Part shown: positions 38,143 through 47,055 of the stretch, piece by piece
Layout: each line of letters begins with the position of its first letter
How positions within the stretch are numbered: position 1 is the first letter of the stretch
Assembly (NCBI RefSeq): GCF_011762095.1
Contig: NZ_JAASQO010000013.1
Span: 1 to 64,000, forward strand
Reading direction: 5' to 3'
Length of the DNA stretch: 64,000 bases
DNA from: Parvibaculum indicum
GTDB taxonomy: Bacteria > Pseudomonadota > Alphaproteobacteria > Parvibaculales > Parvibaculaceae
Translations under genes and position numbers: made by a program
Notes under the pieces: model-generated
Told to the model about the DNA's origin: nothing
Database searches by the model: none
The model's input: the letters and a program-made list of their open reading frames with translations, nothing else

Positions 38143-38400
38143 ATGTCTCTGAACATCAAAAATCCGGCGACCGTCGCCCTTGCCGACGAGCTCGCCCGCC
38201 GCCAGGGCGTCACCAAGACTGCCGCCATTCACCAGGCCCTGAGCGAACGCCTGCACCGCATGGGCTATGGAGATACCGCTCAAGCACGTCTTCTCGGCGA
38301 GCTGCGTGCAATCCGCGAGCGGGTGGCGCGGTTACCTGAGCTCGACACCAGGAGTGACGAGGAGATCGTTGGCTTCGACGAGCACGGAATCCCAAACTGA
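38143..38400 (+). CDS. vapB: VapB-type antitoxin
   Basis: 85 residues from ATG 38143, opening MSLNIKNPATVALADELARR, the start of Rv0623-like (PSK operon) ribbon-helix-helix antitoxins. The N-terminal half binds operator DNA, and the C-terminal half (ERVARLPELDTRSDEEIVGF) wraps the toxin. The longer frame upstream runs through the promoter and is rejected. The stop overlaps the vapC start by one base (TGATG). Autorepression through the 38052-38076 palindrome is likely. Confidence 0.88.
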   Translation: MSLNIKNPATVALADELARRQGVTKTAAIHQALSERLHRMGYGDTAQARLLGELRAIRERVARLPELDTRSDEEIVGFDEHGIPN

Positions 38401-38786
38401 TGGTGATCGATACCTCTGCCATTGTTGCGATCCTGCGCAATGAGCCTGAAGCCGATGCGCTCGAGCGATTGATCGTCGGCGCCCCTGTTCGCCTCGTCCC
38501 CGCTACATGCGTGTTTGAGGCCCGAATGGTTCTGGTCAGCCGGCGCGGCGAGCACGCGCTCGCCGAGATCGACCTGTGGCTCACCAAAATTGGGGCCGAC
38601 ATCATTCCGGTCGACGCGGAGCTGGCGGACCTGGCAACGCAGGCCTGGCTTGCTTATGGTAAGGGGCGCCACCCGGCCGCACTGAATTTCGCCGATTGCT
38701 TTTCCTATGCCCTGTCGAAGCGCTCCAACGAGCGCCTACTCTTTATCGGCAACGATTTTTCCAAAACCGACATCCTTGCGGCCTAA
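38400..38786 (+). CDS. vapC: VapC PIN-domain ribonuclease toxin
   Basis: 128 residues with the PIN acidic triad: Asp4 (MVIDTSAIV), Glu near 41 (CVFEARMVL) and Asp99 in NFADCFSYAL; the ending GNDFSKTDI is also typical. VapC toxins cleave tRNA or rRNA loops and stop translation when VapB is degraded. It is partnered with vapB, which overlaps by one base. The most likely role is plasmid stability. Confidence 0.92.
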   Translation: MVIDTSAIVAILRNEPEADALERLIVGAPVRLVPATCVFEARMVLVSRRGEHALAEIDLWLTKIGADIIPVDAELADLATQAWLAYGKGRHPAALNFADCFSYALSKRSNERLLFIGNDFSKTDILAA

Positions 38787-38867
38787 CCATCCCACCTCAC
38801 GCGCCTCCAAGGTCCCTGAAAGCGCCCCTTTTCCGCACAGAAGGCCGTAGGCGAGCGTTTTGACGTT

Positions 38868-38888
38868 AGATGACCCTTGGGTCCATCT
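38868..38888. repeat. Imperfect palindrome upstream of the serine recombinase
   Basis: AGATG-ACCC-TT-GGGT-C-CATCT: 9-bp arms with a one-base bulge. It lies 120 bp upstream of the recombinase start in otherwise unassigned DNA (38787-39008). It could be part of a res site or a regulator site. Confidence 0.4.
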
Positions 38889-39008
38889 GAAACCCACCGG
38901 CCGCCTTCACGGTCCTCTGACGCGATCGATAAAACACGCCTGCAAAGGTTCGTTTGCTCAAATCTGTATTGATTGTACAAAGGCCCTATAATCGCCCCTG
39001 GAAGCACC

Positions 39009-39941
39009 ATGGCCCGCCCCGCCTTCTCCCCTCCCCGGCCGGCTCGCCGCCTGATCGGCTATGCCCGGGTCTCGACCGACGAGCAGGCGACCGATGCCCA
39101 GGTCGACGAGCTGCGCGCGGCCGGCTGCCAGATCATCCACCAGGAGCACGGCTCCGGGGCCTCGCGGGCCCGGCCGGTGCTGGCCAAGCTGATGCGCGAG
39201 ATCCGCGCCGGCGACGTCCTGGTGGTGGTGCGGCTCGACCGCCTCGCCCGCTCGGTCAGCCACCTACTCGTGGTGATCGAGGAGCTGGAGGAACGTCAGG
39301 CCCACTTCCGCTCGCTGCGCGACCCGATCGACACCTCGACGCCGCAGGGCATGTTCTCGCTGCAGGTGCTCGGGGCCGTCGCCCAGCTTGAGCGTGCTCT
39401 GATCGCCGAACGCACCAAGGCCGGCATGCGAGCGGCCAAGGCGCGGGGCAAGATCGCCGGCAATCCCGGCCTGCGCGAGCGTCGGCCGGAAGCCATCCGC
39501 GCCGCCTCGGCGGCACGTCAGCGTGTCTATGTGGGCGATCTGATCGCCTCGGCCTCGGTCTGGCTGCCGATCGTGCGGCGCCTGCGTCCGCAGCACAGCT
39601 GGGACGACGTGGTGCGGGTACTAAACAATCGCGGCCAGAGCTGGACCATCGAAAAGCTGCGGCGCGCCGTGCATCGACTCGTGCAGGAGAGGATGGCGGA
39701 GGCGGAGCTGCTTCGGCGCTCACCGCGGCGCCCGCCCGAGGATCGGCTGATGACGCTCGTCGCCGGCATCGCCATCGCCGACCCGGATCTCAGCTTGCGC
39801 GACATCGCCGCCCAGCTTGAGCGGATGCGCGAGCGGACGCCGCGTGGCGGGCGGCAATGGGCGGCCTCCTCGGTCAAGTCCCTGTTGGACCAAGCGCTCC
39901 GGCTGGGGCTCGTGGTGCCACAGCCGCGCGATGATGCCTGA
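39009..39941 (+). CDS. Serine recombinase (resolvase/invertase family)
   Basis: 310 residues from ATG 39009 (GGAAG upstream). The catalytic N-terminal domain starts LIGYARVSTDEQATDAQVDE with the nucleophile Ser in ARVST, then VVVRLDRLARSVSHL and QGMFSLQVLGAVAQLERALI. The C-terminal part is longer than in Tn3 resolvases and carries two helix-turn-helix-like segments (WTIEKLRRAVHRLVQE; LSLRDIAAQLERMRE). It could be the resolvase of the tni transposon or a plasmid dimer-resolution enzyme belonging to the ScpB/DUF1403/integrase cluster common on rhizobial plasmids. Confidence 0.88.
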   Translation: MARPAFSPPRPARRLIGYARVSTDEQATDAQVDELRAAGCQIIHQEHGSGASRARPVLAKLMREIRAGDVLVVVRLDRLARSVSHLLVVIEELEERQAHFRSLRDPIDTSTPQGMFSLQVLGAVAQLERALIAERTKAGMRAAKARGKIAGNPGLRERRPEAIRAASAARQRVYVGDLIASASVWLPIVRRLRPQHSWDDVVRVLNNRGQSWTIEKLRRAVHRLVQERMAEAELLRRSPRRPPEDRLMTLVAGIAIADPDLSLRDIAAQLERMRERTPRGGRQWAASSVKSLLDQALRLGLVVPQPRDDA

Positions 39942-39985
39942 GATTGTGCGGGGTCCGCTACGCAGCAACGAGGAAACGAAAATCG

Positions 39986-42900
39986 TTAGGCGCCGGCGCT
40001 CATGGCAACGCGGCCCGGTTTCATGTCGGTGGCAATAGGACCCGATCTGGTGAACTGAATCAGGAAGTTCATCTCTGACCCGACCGTGAGATTGAGCCAA
40101 TCATCGGGAGACGCCTGGTCCTGCCGACCATAGATGTCCTTCGGGTAGGCTGATGATCTCACGAAGAGATAATTCAACTCCTGCTTTCTCACGATACCGC
40201 TATATCGGCCGAGGAGTTTCGAAATGGGAGAGTCCCGCCGGGGAATTGCCGACCTCCAATCGGCTGGCGCCCGTTTATCCACCTCGGCAAAAATCTCCGC
40301 AGCCTCGGCGGCCGATCCTATCAGGAACAGAAACTGTGCATGGAGGTGCCGGGAGTCGAAATTGTGATCACCCTTGCTGTAGCTGCGGGCCAGATGCCCC
40401 CCGATTAGATTGCGATCGCCCCCGCCGGCGAGAAGAAATTTGGCCATTTCGAGGTGCAGTTGCTTATCGTCCGGGAGCCGCTCCAAAGCTGTCGTGTAGA
40501 TACTTTCTGCCTTATCCTTCTTCCCTCGTGCGACATAGGCATTCGCGAGTCTAATGGCCACACCGGAACCCCTGGCGCCGAGCGCAAAGGCACGTTCTAA
40601 TGCCCTAAGAGCCTTCTCCGGTCGTTCGAGCACCTCATGGAGTCGTGCCTCGACTTGCTCAACGTCGGAGCTGTCGGGAGCGAGCTGATGTGCCCGTGCT
40701 AGTAGATCCTCGGCAGATTTCACTTGGGTGGCAAAGTAAGCAACATCGTGCTCTTTGCTGTCCTCAGCGAGACCGTCACCTAACGTCTCGATTTCGTCGA
40801 TGATAAGCTTACAGCGACTGGTTACTGCCAGTGGGTCTTTCGAGGAACTCATCTCGTCGAGACGCTCGCGCGCCTGCCGCCGAAACTGCTCCTTGAGCAC
40901 GATCGAGCGCTCTGCATTGGCGCGGTGTCGGGCGACCTCAGCCTGTGTGTGAATGATGGAGCCCGATCTCGGGGAAAGCTCACGAGCACGGCGGGCAAGA
41001 TCTTCAGCTTCTATAAGCGATCCATGCTTGTGGTGCATTTCAAAGATCGCCCAGTGCTGAAGAATATGCGCATTCTCCGGGACAGCGGTGACCGCAGCCC
41101 GATAAAGCGCCCGGCCAGCCTCGACGCTCGACAGGTCCTCGCTCAGCTTGCGCCCGCGTACGATGTCTTGGAGCACTTGGCTGTCGGTTGAATAGCCAGG
41201 ATCCAGACCGTTAATGATGCGGGTGAGTTGAGCGACCTTCTCCTCGTCCGTTGGGCAAGCTCCCCTGAACACGAACTGCGCAACGCGCGAGTGGCGCGCG
41301 CGATACTGGAAATCGCCGGTGTAAGGGTCACGCAACGTCATCACGACATTCTGCAAAGGGTCGAAGAAATCACGCTGGTAGTCTTCGAATCGGATACCGG
41401 AGATGCGCGAGATCGTTCCAGCACGGACTGGCACGGCGAACTGATTCATGGTTGCAATGTCTAAGTAGAGGCGCTGCGCCTGCCCTGGAACGATGCGCTG
41501 ATATTCCTCTAAAACGATCTCCTCGAACCGCTTGCCTTGGGTCGCCTCATGCAGGGCCACAAGCAGTTGGCGCTCGGCTCGCTGTTGGAAGGCCTCAACC
41601 TGCTCGGCTCTCGTCATCGTGGCCAAGAGCCCAAGAGACTGATGGCGGGTGAGAAGATCCAGGAGGCGCTCGATCTCCCCCATGGACAAGTTTGCGACGC
41701 GCAGCTCAATCGGTGCAAAGGGCTTCAGGGGGTCAGCATAGACATTCCAGTCGGTATCGCGCTCGGCAGCGATCACGGTCAGCGGCATCTTGCGAGATTT
41801 CGCGAGTCGGAGGACGGCGGCAACACGATCAGCATGGAGGGCGACACGATCGACGAAAAGGAAAATCCGGCGTCCAGTTAGTTCGTGCAACTCGACCAGA
41901 CGCTCGCCTATAAGCGCCCCGCCCGGCTCGAACCAAAGCGCCAGCGCGCCACAAATGGTGGCCGCATCCCATGCCGCACGCTTAAGGGCGATGGTCTTTC
42001 CAGCTCCACCCGGCCCGCGTAGCAGAAAAAAGCGCAGGTCCGTGGAATCGGGCTTTTCGTCCGTAACGGCCTTAAGCACGAGATCGCCAGTCAGACGTCG
42101 CTCGACATCGAGCCGCTGCACGATCGCGCCCCAGCCAGTGTCAAAGCCTTCGTAGAACTTCCTGGCATCCTGGGGCGGGTGCGGCAGATCCTGGTGCAGA
42201 AAGGTGAAGTCCCGCTCCAGTGCAGCCTTAAGCTGCGGTGTCTCAAAGGAATTGATCCGATAGAGCTTGCGGATCGGCAGCTCCTTCACATCGGCCGTTA
42301 CCGCAAGCGAGCGAAACAGTGGGTCAACCGCTCTATCAAGCGCTTCCATGAATTCACCGAAGCGGGCGTTGATGACGGTGACGTTCATGCTCGACCAGTA
42401 GGTGATCTCGGGCTCCGGGAGGTTTGGAACGACGAGATAGTATCGAGGTCGAGTACCTAGTCCGACGAAGCGATGAACGAGCTTGCGAATGTGTCCATCC
42501 GCCATCCTGTAACCACAGAAAACGATTGGGCTCTCTCGAGCACGGTCTTCCAGACGACCGAAGAGGCGGGTGCGTCCATTGGCGTAGCGGTCATAATGCT
42601 CGTGGGAGAGAATTGGCGGCAGCGCCGGATCGTGTAGCTGATCGAGGCATCCGTGAAGCTTCAGAAATTCCACACCGCGAGTCGCGGCCTGCATCCGCTC
42701 CTCGACCGGCTCGGTATCCCGAACGAATGTGACAAGGTTCTGCACACGATTAGGCGTCGCCGCATAACCCCGCTCAACGAGCAGGTCGTAGTTGGTGGTA
42801 GCGATCGTCCGCCAGCGAAACGTTGGTAGGAGCTTGTGGGCGTCCGATGGCTCGTAGCTCGCCAAAAGGGTACGCAGATATTCGAAGACGACGCCGTTCC

Positions 42901-43123
42901 CATGTGCTTGCAAAGCCATTTCCGCAACGGACATCAGGTCGTAGCCGCCCATCTCGGTGCCGAAGAACTGCTTTGCTAAGGATGCCCGGAGAGAGTCGCC
43001 GGAGGGAGCTCCTGCCTCCATAGACGCGCCAGCCCCCAAAAACATGATCACCCGCTGCTGCTGCATCGAAGCAACCAGGGCGTCGGGAATACCGACGGAA
43101 TTGCGCGAACGTCTTGCAGCCAT
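39986..43123 (-). CDS. SIR2-STAND-TPR protein, candidate antiphage NADase
   Basis: 1045 residues from ATG 43123 (GAGG about 8 nt before). The N-terminal SIR2 domain has FLGAGAS (28-34), TTNYD (109-113) and KLHG (155-158), the NAD-binding and catalytic elements. A STAND-type P-loop ATPase follows: GPGGAGKT (370-377) and Walker B FLFVD (421-425). The last 350 residues are helical tetratricopeptide-like repeats that would sense a trigger. The layout matches Avs/SIR2-STAND defence proteins, which deplete NAD on phage recognition. It is flanked by a serine recombinase and tniQBA, so probably transposon cargo. Confidence 0.85.
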   Translation of the reverse strand: MAARRSRNSVGIPDALVASMQQQRVIMFLGAGASMEAGAPSGDSLRASLAKQFFGTEMGGYDLMSVAEMALQAHGNGVVFEYLRTLLASYEPSDAHKLLPTFRWRTIATTNYDLLVERGYAATPNRVQNLVTFVRDTEPVEERMQAATRGVEFLKLHGCLDQLHDPALPPILSHEHYDRYANGRTRLFGRLEDRARESPIVFCGYRMADGHIRKLVHRFVGLGTRPRYYLVVPNLPEPEITYWSSMNVTVINARFGEFMEALDRAVDPLFRSLAVTADVKELPIRKLYRINSFETPQLKAALERDFTFLHQDLPHPPQDARKFYEGFDTGWGAIVQRLDVERRLTGDLVLKAVTDEKPDSTDLRFFLLRGPGGAGKTIALKRAAWDAATICGALALWFEPGGALIGERLVELHELTGRRIFLFVDRVALHADRVAAVLRLAKSRKMPLTVIAAERDTDWNVYADPLKPFAPIELRVANLSMGEIERLLDLLTRHQSLGLLATMTRAEQVEAFQQRAERQLLVALHEATQGKRFEEIVLEEYQRIVPGQAQRLYLDIATMNQFAVPVRAGTISRISGIRFEDYQRDFFDPLQNVVMTLRDPYTGDFQYRARHSRVAQFVFRGACPTDEEKVAQLTRIINGLDPGYSTDSQVLQDIVRGRKLSEDLSSVEAGRALYRAAVTAVPENAHILQHWAIFEMHHKHGSLIEAEDLARRARELSPRSGSIIHTQAEVARHRANAERSIVLKEQFRRQARERLDEMSSSKDPLAVTSRCKLIIDEIETLGDGLAEDSKEHDVAYFATQVKSAEDLLARAHQLAPDSSDVEQVEARLHEVLERPEKALRALERAFALGARGSGVAIRLANAYVARGKKDKAESIYTTALERLPDDKQLHLEMAKFLLAGGGDRNLIGGHLARSYSKGDHNFDSRHLHAQFLFLIGSAAEAAEIFAEVDKRAPADWRSAIPRRDSPISKLLGRYSGIVRKQELNYLFVRSSAYPKDIYGRQDQASPDDWLNLTVGSEMNFLIQFTRSGPIATDMKPGRVAMSAGA

Positions 43124-43192
43124 TGTCGCAGGCCTCAGCACTTTGAATGTTGCCAGCCGTCGCCTTTTCTCGGCATGAGTCGGCCCTTTCGA

Positions 43193-44371
43193 TTAGGGGA
43201 CCATGCAGAGCGCATCTTTTGCAAGGCAAGGTTGCCGGTATCCCGACCCTCTTGGTAATAGTGCACGTTCGGCCAACACCTGCTCAATAAGGGAGTTGAG
43301 CGTCCGACGCTGCGTGCGCGAATCCTGCCCCTGTACGGCACGCCATTCCGCACTGGCCAGGATAGATTGGGCGAGCGTCAGATAGTCCGAATCCGATCGG
43401 CCGAGGGTCTTCGCGCGCGAAGAAACCGCCATCGGCACGGACCGCTCTTTGACCTGCCGGGGCGGCTCCTCGGTCCAAGCCACCATCTGGTCGAGAGAGA
43501 AGGACAGGTGACCCAGCCTCATCGAGGAGCTGCCAAGGTCCAGCAACGCTGCGACGCCCAGCAGCGTCACCATGCGCCAGCCGATCGGCGCCGTTGCCAG
43601 CGGCTCGGCGGGATCGACCCGCGCCTGTGCCGTCGGTGTCAGACGAAGATCCGGCACAACATCTGCCACGAACGGTGTGCGACGGCCGGTGCGCGGGCGC
43701 GGCGGATTCCATAGCAGCCGGGCGACATGGAGCATCCGATCCCGAACCGCAGACTGATCGTTGATCGCTGCCGCCACCAGCGTCGATACGGCGGCAAATA
43801 GGTCCGCGGAACCGCCGCGCCGCTCCTGGGGCATCGTTCGGGCGATGCTACCGCATCGGACACAGGCCAGCCGAGCTGCCGCCTCATGAACAACGAAGCG
43901 AGAACCGGAGCTGTCGAGACAGTGAGGACAGGCTTCGTCGAGAACGCGATGATGGCGCTCGCAGACCACAGTCTCGACCAGGGCCCAAGTCCGGCGGATA
44001 TGATGGTCACGGCAAGCGGCGGCATCATCATCAAGACAGGCCAAGCAGACCGGCCGCCGGAAAGCGCCGGCCACTCTCCCCTCCCCCCAGACATACCAGC
44101 TGCGCGACCGTGGCCGCGAGGAGAGCGCGAGGGCCCGCACGCGCTCTTCCGGAAGACGGCACGACGCCGCCCACGCCTGCACCATCGCGGCCGAGGGTGC
44201 GAAGTCCCGCTCGGTGAATCCGGCACAGCGGTCGTCCCGGAGGACGCCAAGCCACCTGGAAAGGTCGTCGGGGATGAAGTTATAGCGGCATGCGACGCGA
44301 CCTTGCCAAGACGACAGCAGCTCATCGCCTTCCGGGCGGGGCGCAAGCGGGAGCTCGCGCCGTATGGTCAT
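43193..44371 (-). CDS. tniQ: TniQ, target-site/assembly factor of a Tn5053-like transposon
   Basis: 392 residues from ATG 44371, overlapping the tniB stop (ATGA). It opens with the TniQ-domain start (RPEGDELLSSWQGRVACRY). Cys/His pairs follow (VCLACLDDD, CRDHH, VVCERHHRVLDEACPHC, LACVRCGS) as zinc fingers. TniQ is a TnsD-like protein that directs TniA/TniB transposition to target sites. Third gene of the tniA-tniB-tniQ operon. The downstream 69 bp separates it from the SIR2-STAND gene. Confidence 0.85.
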   Translation of the reverse strand: MTIRRELPLAPRPEGDELLSSWQGRVACRYNFIPDDLSRWLGVLRDDRCAGFTERDFAPSAAMVQAWAASCRLPEERVRALALSSRPRSRSWYVWGEGRVAGAFRRPVCLACLDDDAAACRDHHIRRTWALVETVVCERHHRVLDEACPHCLDSSGSRFVVHEAAARLACVRCGSIARTMPQERRGGSADLFAAVSTLVAAAINDQSAVRDRMLHVARLLWNPPRPRTGRRTPFVADVVPDLRLTPTAQARVDPAEPLATAPIGWRMVTLLGVAALLDLGSSSMRLGHLSFSLDQMVAWTEEPPRQVKERSVPMAVSSRAKTLGRSDSDYLTLAQSILASAEWRAVQGQDSRTQRRTLNSLIEQVLAERALLPRGSGYRQPCLAKDALCMVP

Positions 44372-45285
44372 CTGCCGGCCCGCGGCTGAAGGCGCGCCTC
44401 GACCTTGCGCGTCATCGCGACGAGCGGCAGCACCAATTCCTCGGTCTGGAAGCTGTCCATGGTGATGCATTCGGCGCCGGAGCGGATCGCCTCGACCGCA
44501 ACCGTCTCGATCAGGCGGAAGATCCGCACCGTGACGCCATCGGTGAGATCGAGCACGCGCGAACGGATCGCCGGCGCCGCCAGGTTCGAGGGCCGGCGCA
44601 GCGGCAGTATCGTCGCCAGGCTCGCCAACAACTGCGCGAGGCGGGCGTCATTCTTCCAGTGCCGCAGGTGGAGGGCCTCGAATCGCTCTGCCAGCTGCGG
44701 ATCGGTCAACAGCGCCTGGCGCGCGAGGTCCGTCCCCGCGCAAACCAGAGGAATCCTGAGATCGTTAGCCAGAAACCGGATGGCGTTCAGAAAAATCCGC
44801 TGTTGCCGGAAGCTTCCGGCGAGCATGGCGTGGATCTCATCGATGATCAGCATGCGGGCGCCCATGCTGCGCAGCAGCCGGCGGCAGACCTCCTTCTGCC
44901 GGTGGGTCGCCCCGTCTGCAGGCCCGGGCGCCCCGAGCGCCGTGAGCAGCTCGCTGTAGATGTCCCGTTCGATCGGCTCGGCCGGCATCTGCATAGCGAC
45001 GACCGGCATGGAGGTCACGCCCGTGCCCTGGTCGAAACTGGCGGGATGGTCGCGCAGGAACTTGCGGATGATCTTGGTCTTGCCCATGCCGGTGTCGCCA
45101 TAGATCAGCAGGCACGGCATGCGGTCGCGTGGCGGATATACCAGAAGGTCCTCGAGACGTCCGAGCGCGGCCCGTGCCTGATCGAGGTCGAGCCACCGAT
45201 CCGCTCGGATCCAGGCGATCCGCTCCGCATCCGTCAGAGTGGCCTGGTGGCGGTATGCCGGCAGAAGATGGGCGTAGTCGGTCAT
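44368..45285 (-). CDS. tniB: TniB, transposition ATPase
   Basis: 305 residues from ATG 45285 (GAGGA 6 nt before), overlapping the tniA stop (ATGA). AAA+ ATPase of the TnsC/MuB type: Walker A YGDTGMGKTKI, Walker B MLIIDEIHAM, sensor-like VCAGTD. It binds target DNA in an ATP-dependent way and delivers it to the TniA transposase. Middle gene of the tni operon. Confidence 0.9.
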   Translation of the reverse strand: MTDYAHLLPAYRHQATLTDAERIAWIRADRWLDLDQARAALGRLEDLLVYPPRDRMPCLLIYGDTGMGKTKIIRKFLRDHPASFDQGTGVTSMPVVAMQMPAEPIERDIYSELLTALGAPGPADGATHRQKEVCRRLLRSMGARMLIIDEIHAMLAGSFRQQRIFLNAIRFLANDLRIPLVCAGTDLARQALLTDPQLAERFEALHLRHWKNDARLAQLLASLATILPLRRPSNLAAPAIRSRVLDLTDGVTVRIFRLIETVAVEAIRSGAECITMDSFQTEELVLPLVAMTRKVEARLQPRAGR

Positions 45286-46925
45286 GACCATTCCTCGACC
45301 GCAAGAACGGACAGCGTCTCCGGCTCTTCCTTCGGGCCAGGCGTGACGCCCTCCGCCGCGGCGCCCTGATCTGCGGCGCTGAGCGATCTCGTCCGCCGCG
45401 CGACCTGACGGCGTGCGGATTTCGTGATCGATGCAGAGGTCTCCAGAAGCTCGCGCTGGGCCTCGACCGTGTCGAAGATCAGTTGCTCGTCGGTGAGCCG
45501 CACACCGCGCTGCCGCAAGGCCGCCTGGGCCAGCCGATGCTCGCCGAGCGTGATGCGGGGGCGACGCAGATCGGCATACCGGATCGGCCAATGGGCGCCG
45601 TCGGGGCCCTCGACGAACACGCAGGACAGGTCGCGGGGATCGTATTTGACCCGCAGCTGTCGGTCGAGCCGGCCTGCCCAGGGGCTCAGAACGTCATCCC
45701 AGTAGCGCAGGCCGAAGATGTGCACGCCATCCCGACGGATGCTGCGCTCCTCGAACGGCAGGAAGTCGTAGAAGAACTGCTGATCATCATGCGGGTGCCG
45801 GAACGGCGCGCGGCGACGATCGAGAGCCTCCCGCCAGGCGGCATTCGGAGGCATATGCAGGCTGCTGTGGACCTCGTTGTGGTAGCGGCCAACGATTTCG
45901 AGCGTCAGCCAGCGTTCGAGCTCCTCGATCGTCATGACGGCGTGACGCTCGGGATCGTAGTCGCCGCGCTCTGCAGTTGAACTGAACGTGGTACCGGGGA
46001 GCATATGGACCGCTCCCATCATGGTGCCGATCAGCCGCTCGATGTGGCCGCCATAGTGCGGAGTTGCCACCGGCCGGTGGACCAGCGAGATGCCGTACTC
46101 GGCAGCTCCACGGGCCAGCGCCCGGGCGCGGAACTCGCGCGCATTGTCAACGTGGATGATGTCCGGCAGGCCCGACACAGGCCAATCGAGCTCGATGCCG
46201 CGCGCCAGGAGCCACTCCGCCTTCGGCATCACCGCATGATGTATGGCTAGGGCGACCGATGCCGACGAGGGCGCCTCGAGGCTCAGATAAAAGCCCACCA
46301 CGATGCGGCTTGCCACGTCGATCGCGAGCGTCAGCCATGGCCGCTGGATCGGCAGGCGGTAGATCGTGTCCACCACGAAGAGATCGACGCGCGTGTGATC
46401 GATCTGGACGATCTGCAGCGCGTGATCGGCACGGTATTCCTCCGGAACCGGTCTGAGCCGATCTCTGGCGGCCTTGTTGCCTTCACGCTGGCGAACAAGC
46501 TTGAAGCGATCGATCTGCTCGACACGGGCTCGAACGGCTTTCCAGGACGGAATGTCCAGCCCGCGTTCACGACAAAGATGCCGGATGTGGTCATGAAGCG
46601 TGCTGACGGACGCCTTTTGCCGGGTGAGATACTTGTCGCGGATCGCCTCCTCGATGGCCGCCTCGACCTCGACGGCGAGGCGCCGGGCTCCTTTCTTTGG
46701 GCCAGGCCGCGCCGCAGCGAGCGAACTCGTCACCGGCGTGTTGCGGTATTGTTCGATCAGCGCGTAAAGCCGGCTCCGGCGCAATCCGAGGATACGGCAC
46801 GCCGTCGCCACGTCGACAGGCGACAATTGTCCTGCGTTGATCAGTGGCTGGATGACCGCCTCTCGGGCGACCGCGACCTGCCATCTGGCGTCATCGATCG
46901 CGTGCTTGTCTTGGTCGCGCGGCAC
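45282..46925 (-). CDS. tniA: TniA, DDE transposase of a Tn5053/Tn402-like transposon
   Basis: 547 residues, start GTG 46925 with GGAGG 7 nt before. It has an N-terminal helix-turn-helix DNA-binding region (RILGLRRSRLYALIEQYRN). The rve integrase core has Asp in QIDHTRVDL, Asp in IHVDNAREF and Glu in GGHIERLIGT. A C-terminal Mu-type beta-barrel domain follows. It cuts the transposon ends and joins them to target DNA. Upstream of its start lie three 21-bp repeats likely to be its end-binding sites. Confidence 0.92.
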   Translation of the reverse strand: MPRDQDKHAIDDARWQVAVAREAVIQPLINAGQLSPVDVATACRILGLRRSRLYALIEQYRNTPVTSSLAAARPGPKKGARRLAVEVEAAIEEAIRDKYLTRQKASVSTLHDHIRHLCRERGLDIPSWKAVRARVEQIDRFKLVRQREGNKAARDRLRPVPEEYRADHALQIVQIDHTRVDLFVVDTIYRLPIQRPWLTLAIDVASRIVVGFYLSLEAPSSASVALAIHHAVMPKAEWLLARGIELDWPVSGLPDIIHVDNAREFRARALARGAAEYGISLVHRPVATPHYGGHIERLIGTMMGAVHMLPGTTFSSTAERGDYDPERHAVMTIEELERWLTLEIVGRYHNEVHSSLHMPPNAAWREALDRRRAPFRHPHDDQQFFYDFLPFEERSIRRDGVHIFGLRYWDDVLSPWAGRLDRQLRVKYDPRDLSCVFVEGPDGAHWPIRYADLRRPRITLGEHRLAQAALRQRGVRLTDEQLIFDTVEAQRELLETSASITKSARRQVARRTRSLSAADQGAAAEGVTPGPKEEPETLSVLAVEEWS

Positions 46926-46944
46926 GTGTCGACCTCCGCACTCG

Positions 46945-47007
46945 CCTTGATCCAGTGATCAGGGCTAAGATTCCAACGAACAAGGCTGAATCCACCGAAT
47001 TAGGGTG
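46945..47007 (-). repeat. Three 21-bp tandem repeats, transposon end (TniA sites)
   Basis: On the minus strand the three units start at 47007, 46987 and 46966: CACCCTAATTCGGTGGATTC, AGCCTTGTTCGTTGGAATC and AGCCCTGATCACTGGATC. They share the A[GC]CC-T..TC..TGGA-TC pattern at a 20-21-bp period. Tn5053- and Tn7-like elements carry such arrays at their ends. The outer boundary is probably near 47010-47025. No matching left end was found. Confidence 0.65.
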
Positions 47008-47055
47008 AGCCGAACATGTTAAAAATCAATCAAATGGAATCCGGGGAAAAAAGCA

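Noticed and set aside
39942-39985. Left end of the tni transposon
   Set aside because: TGTGCGGGGTCC here shares only about 10 of 16 positions with the right-end sequence, has no repeat array and no matching target duplication.
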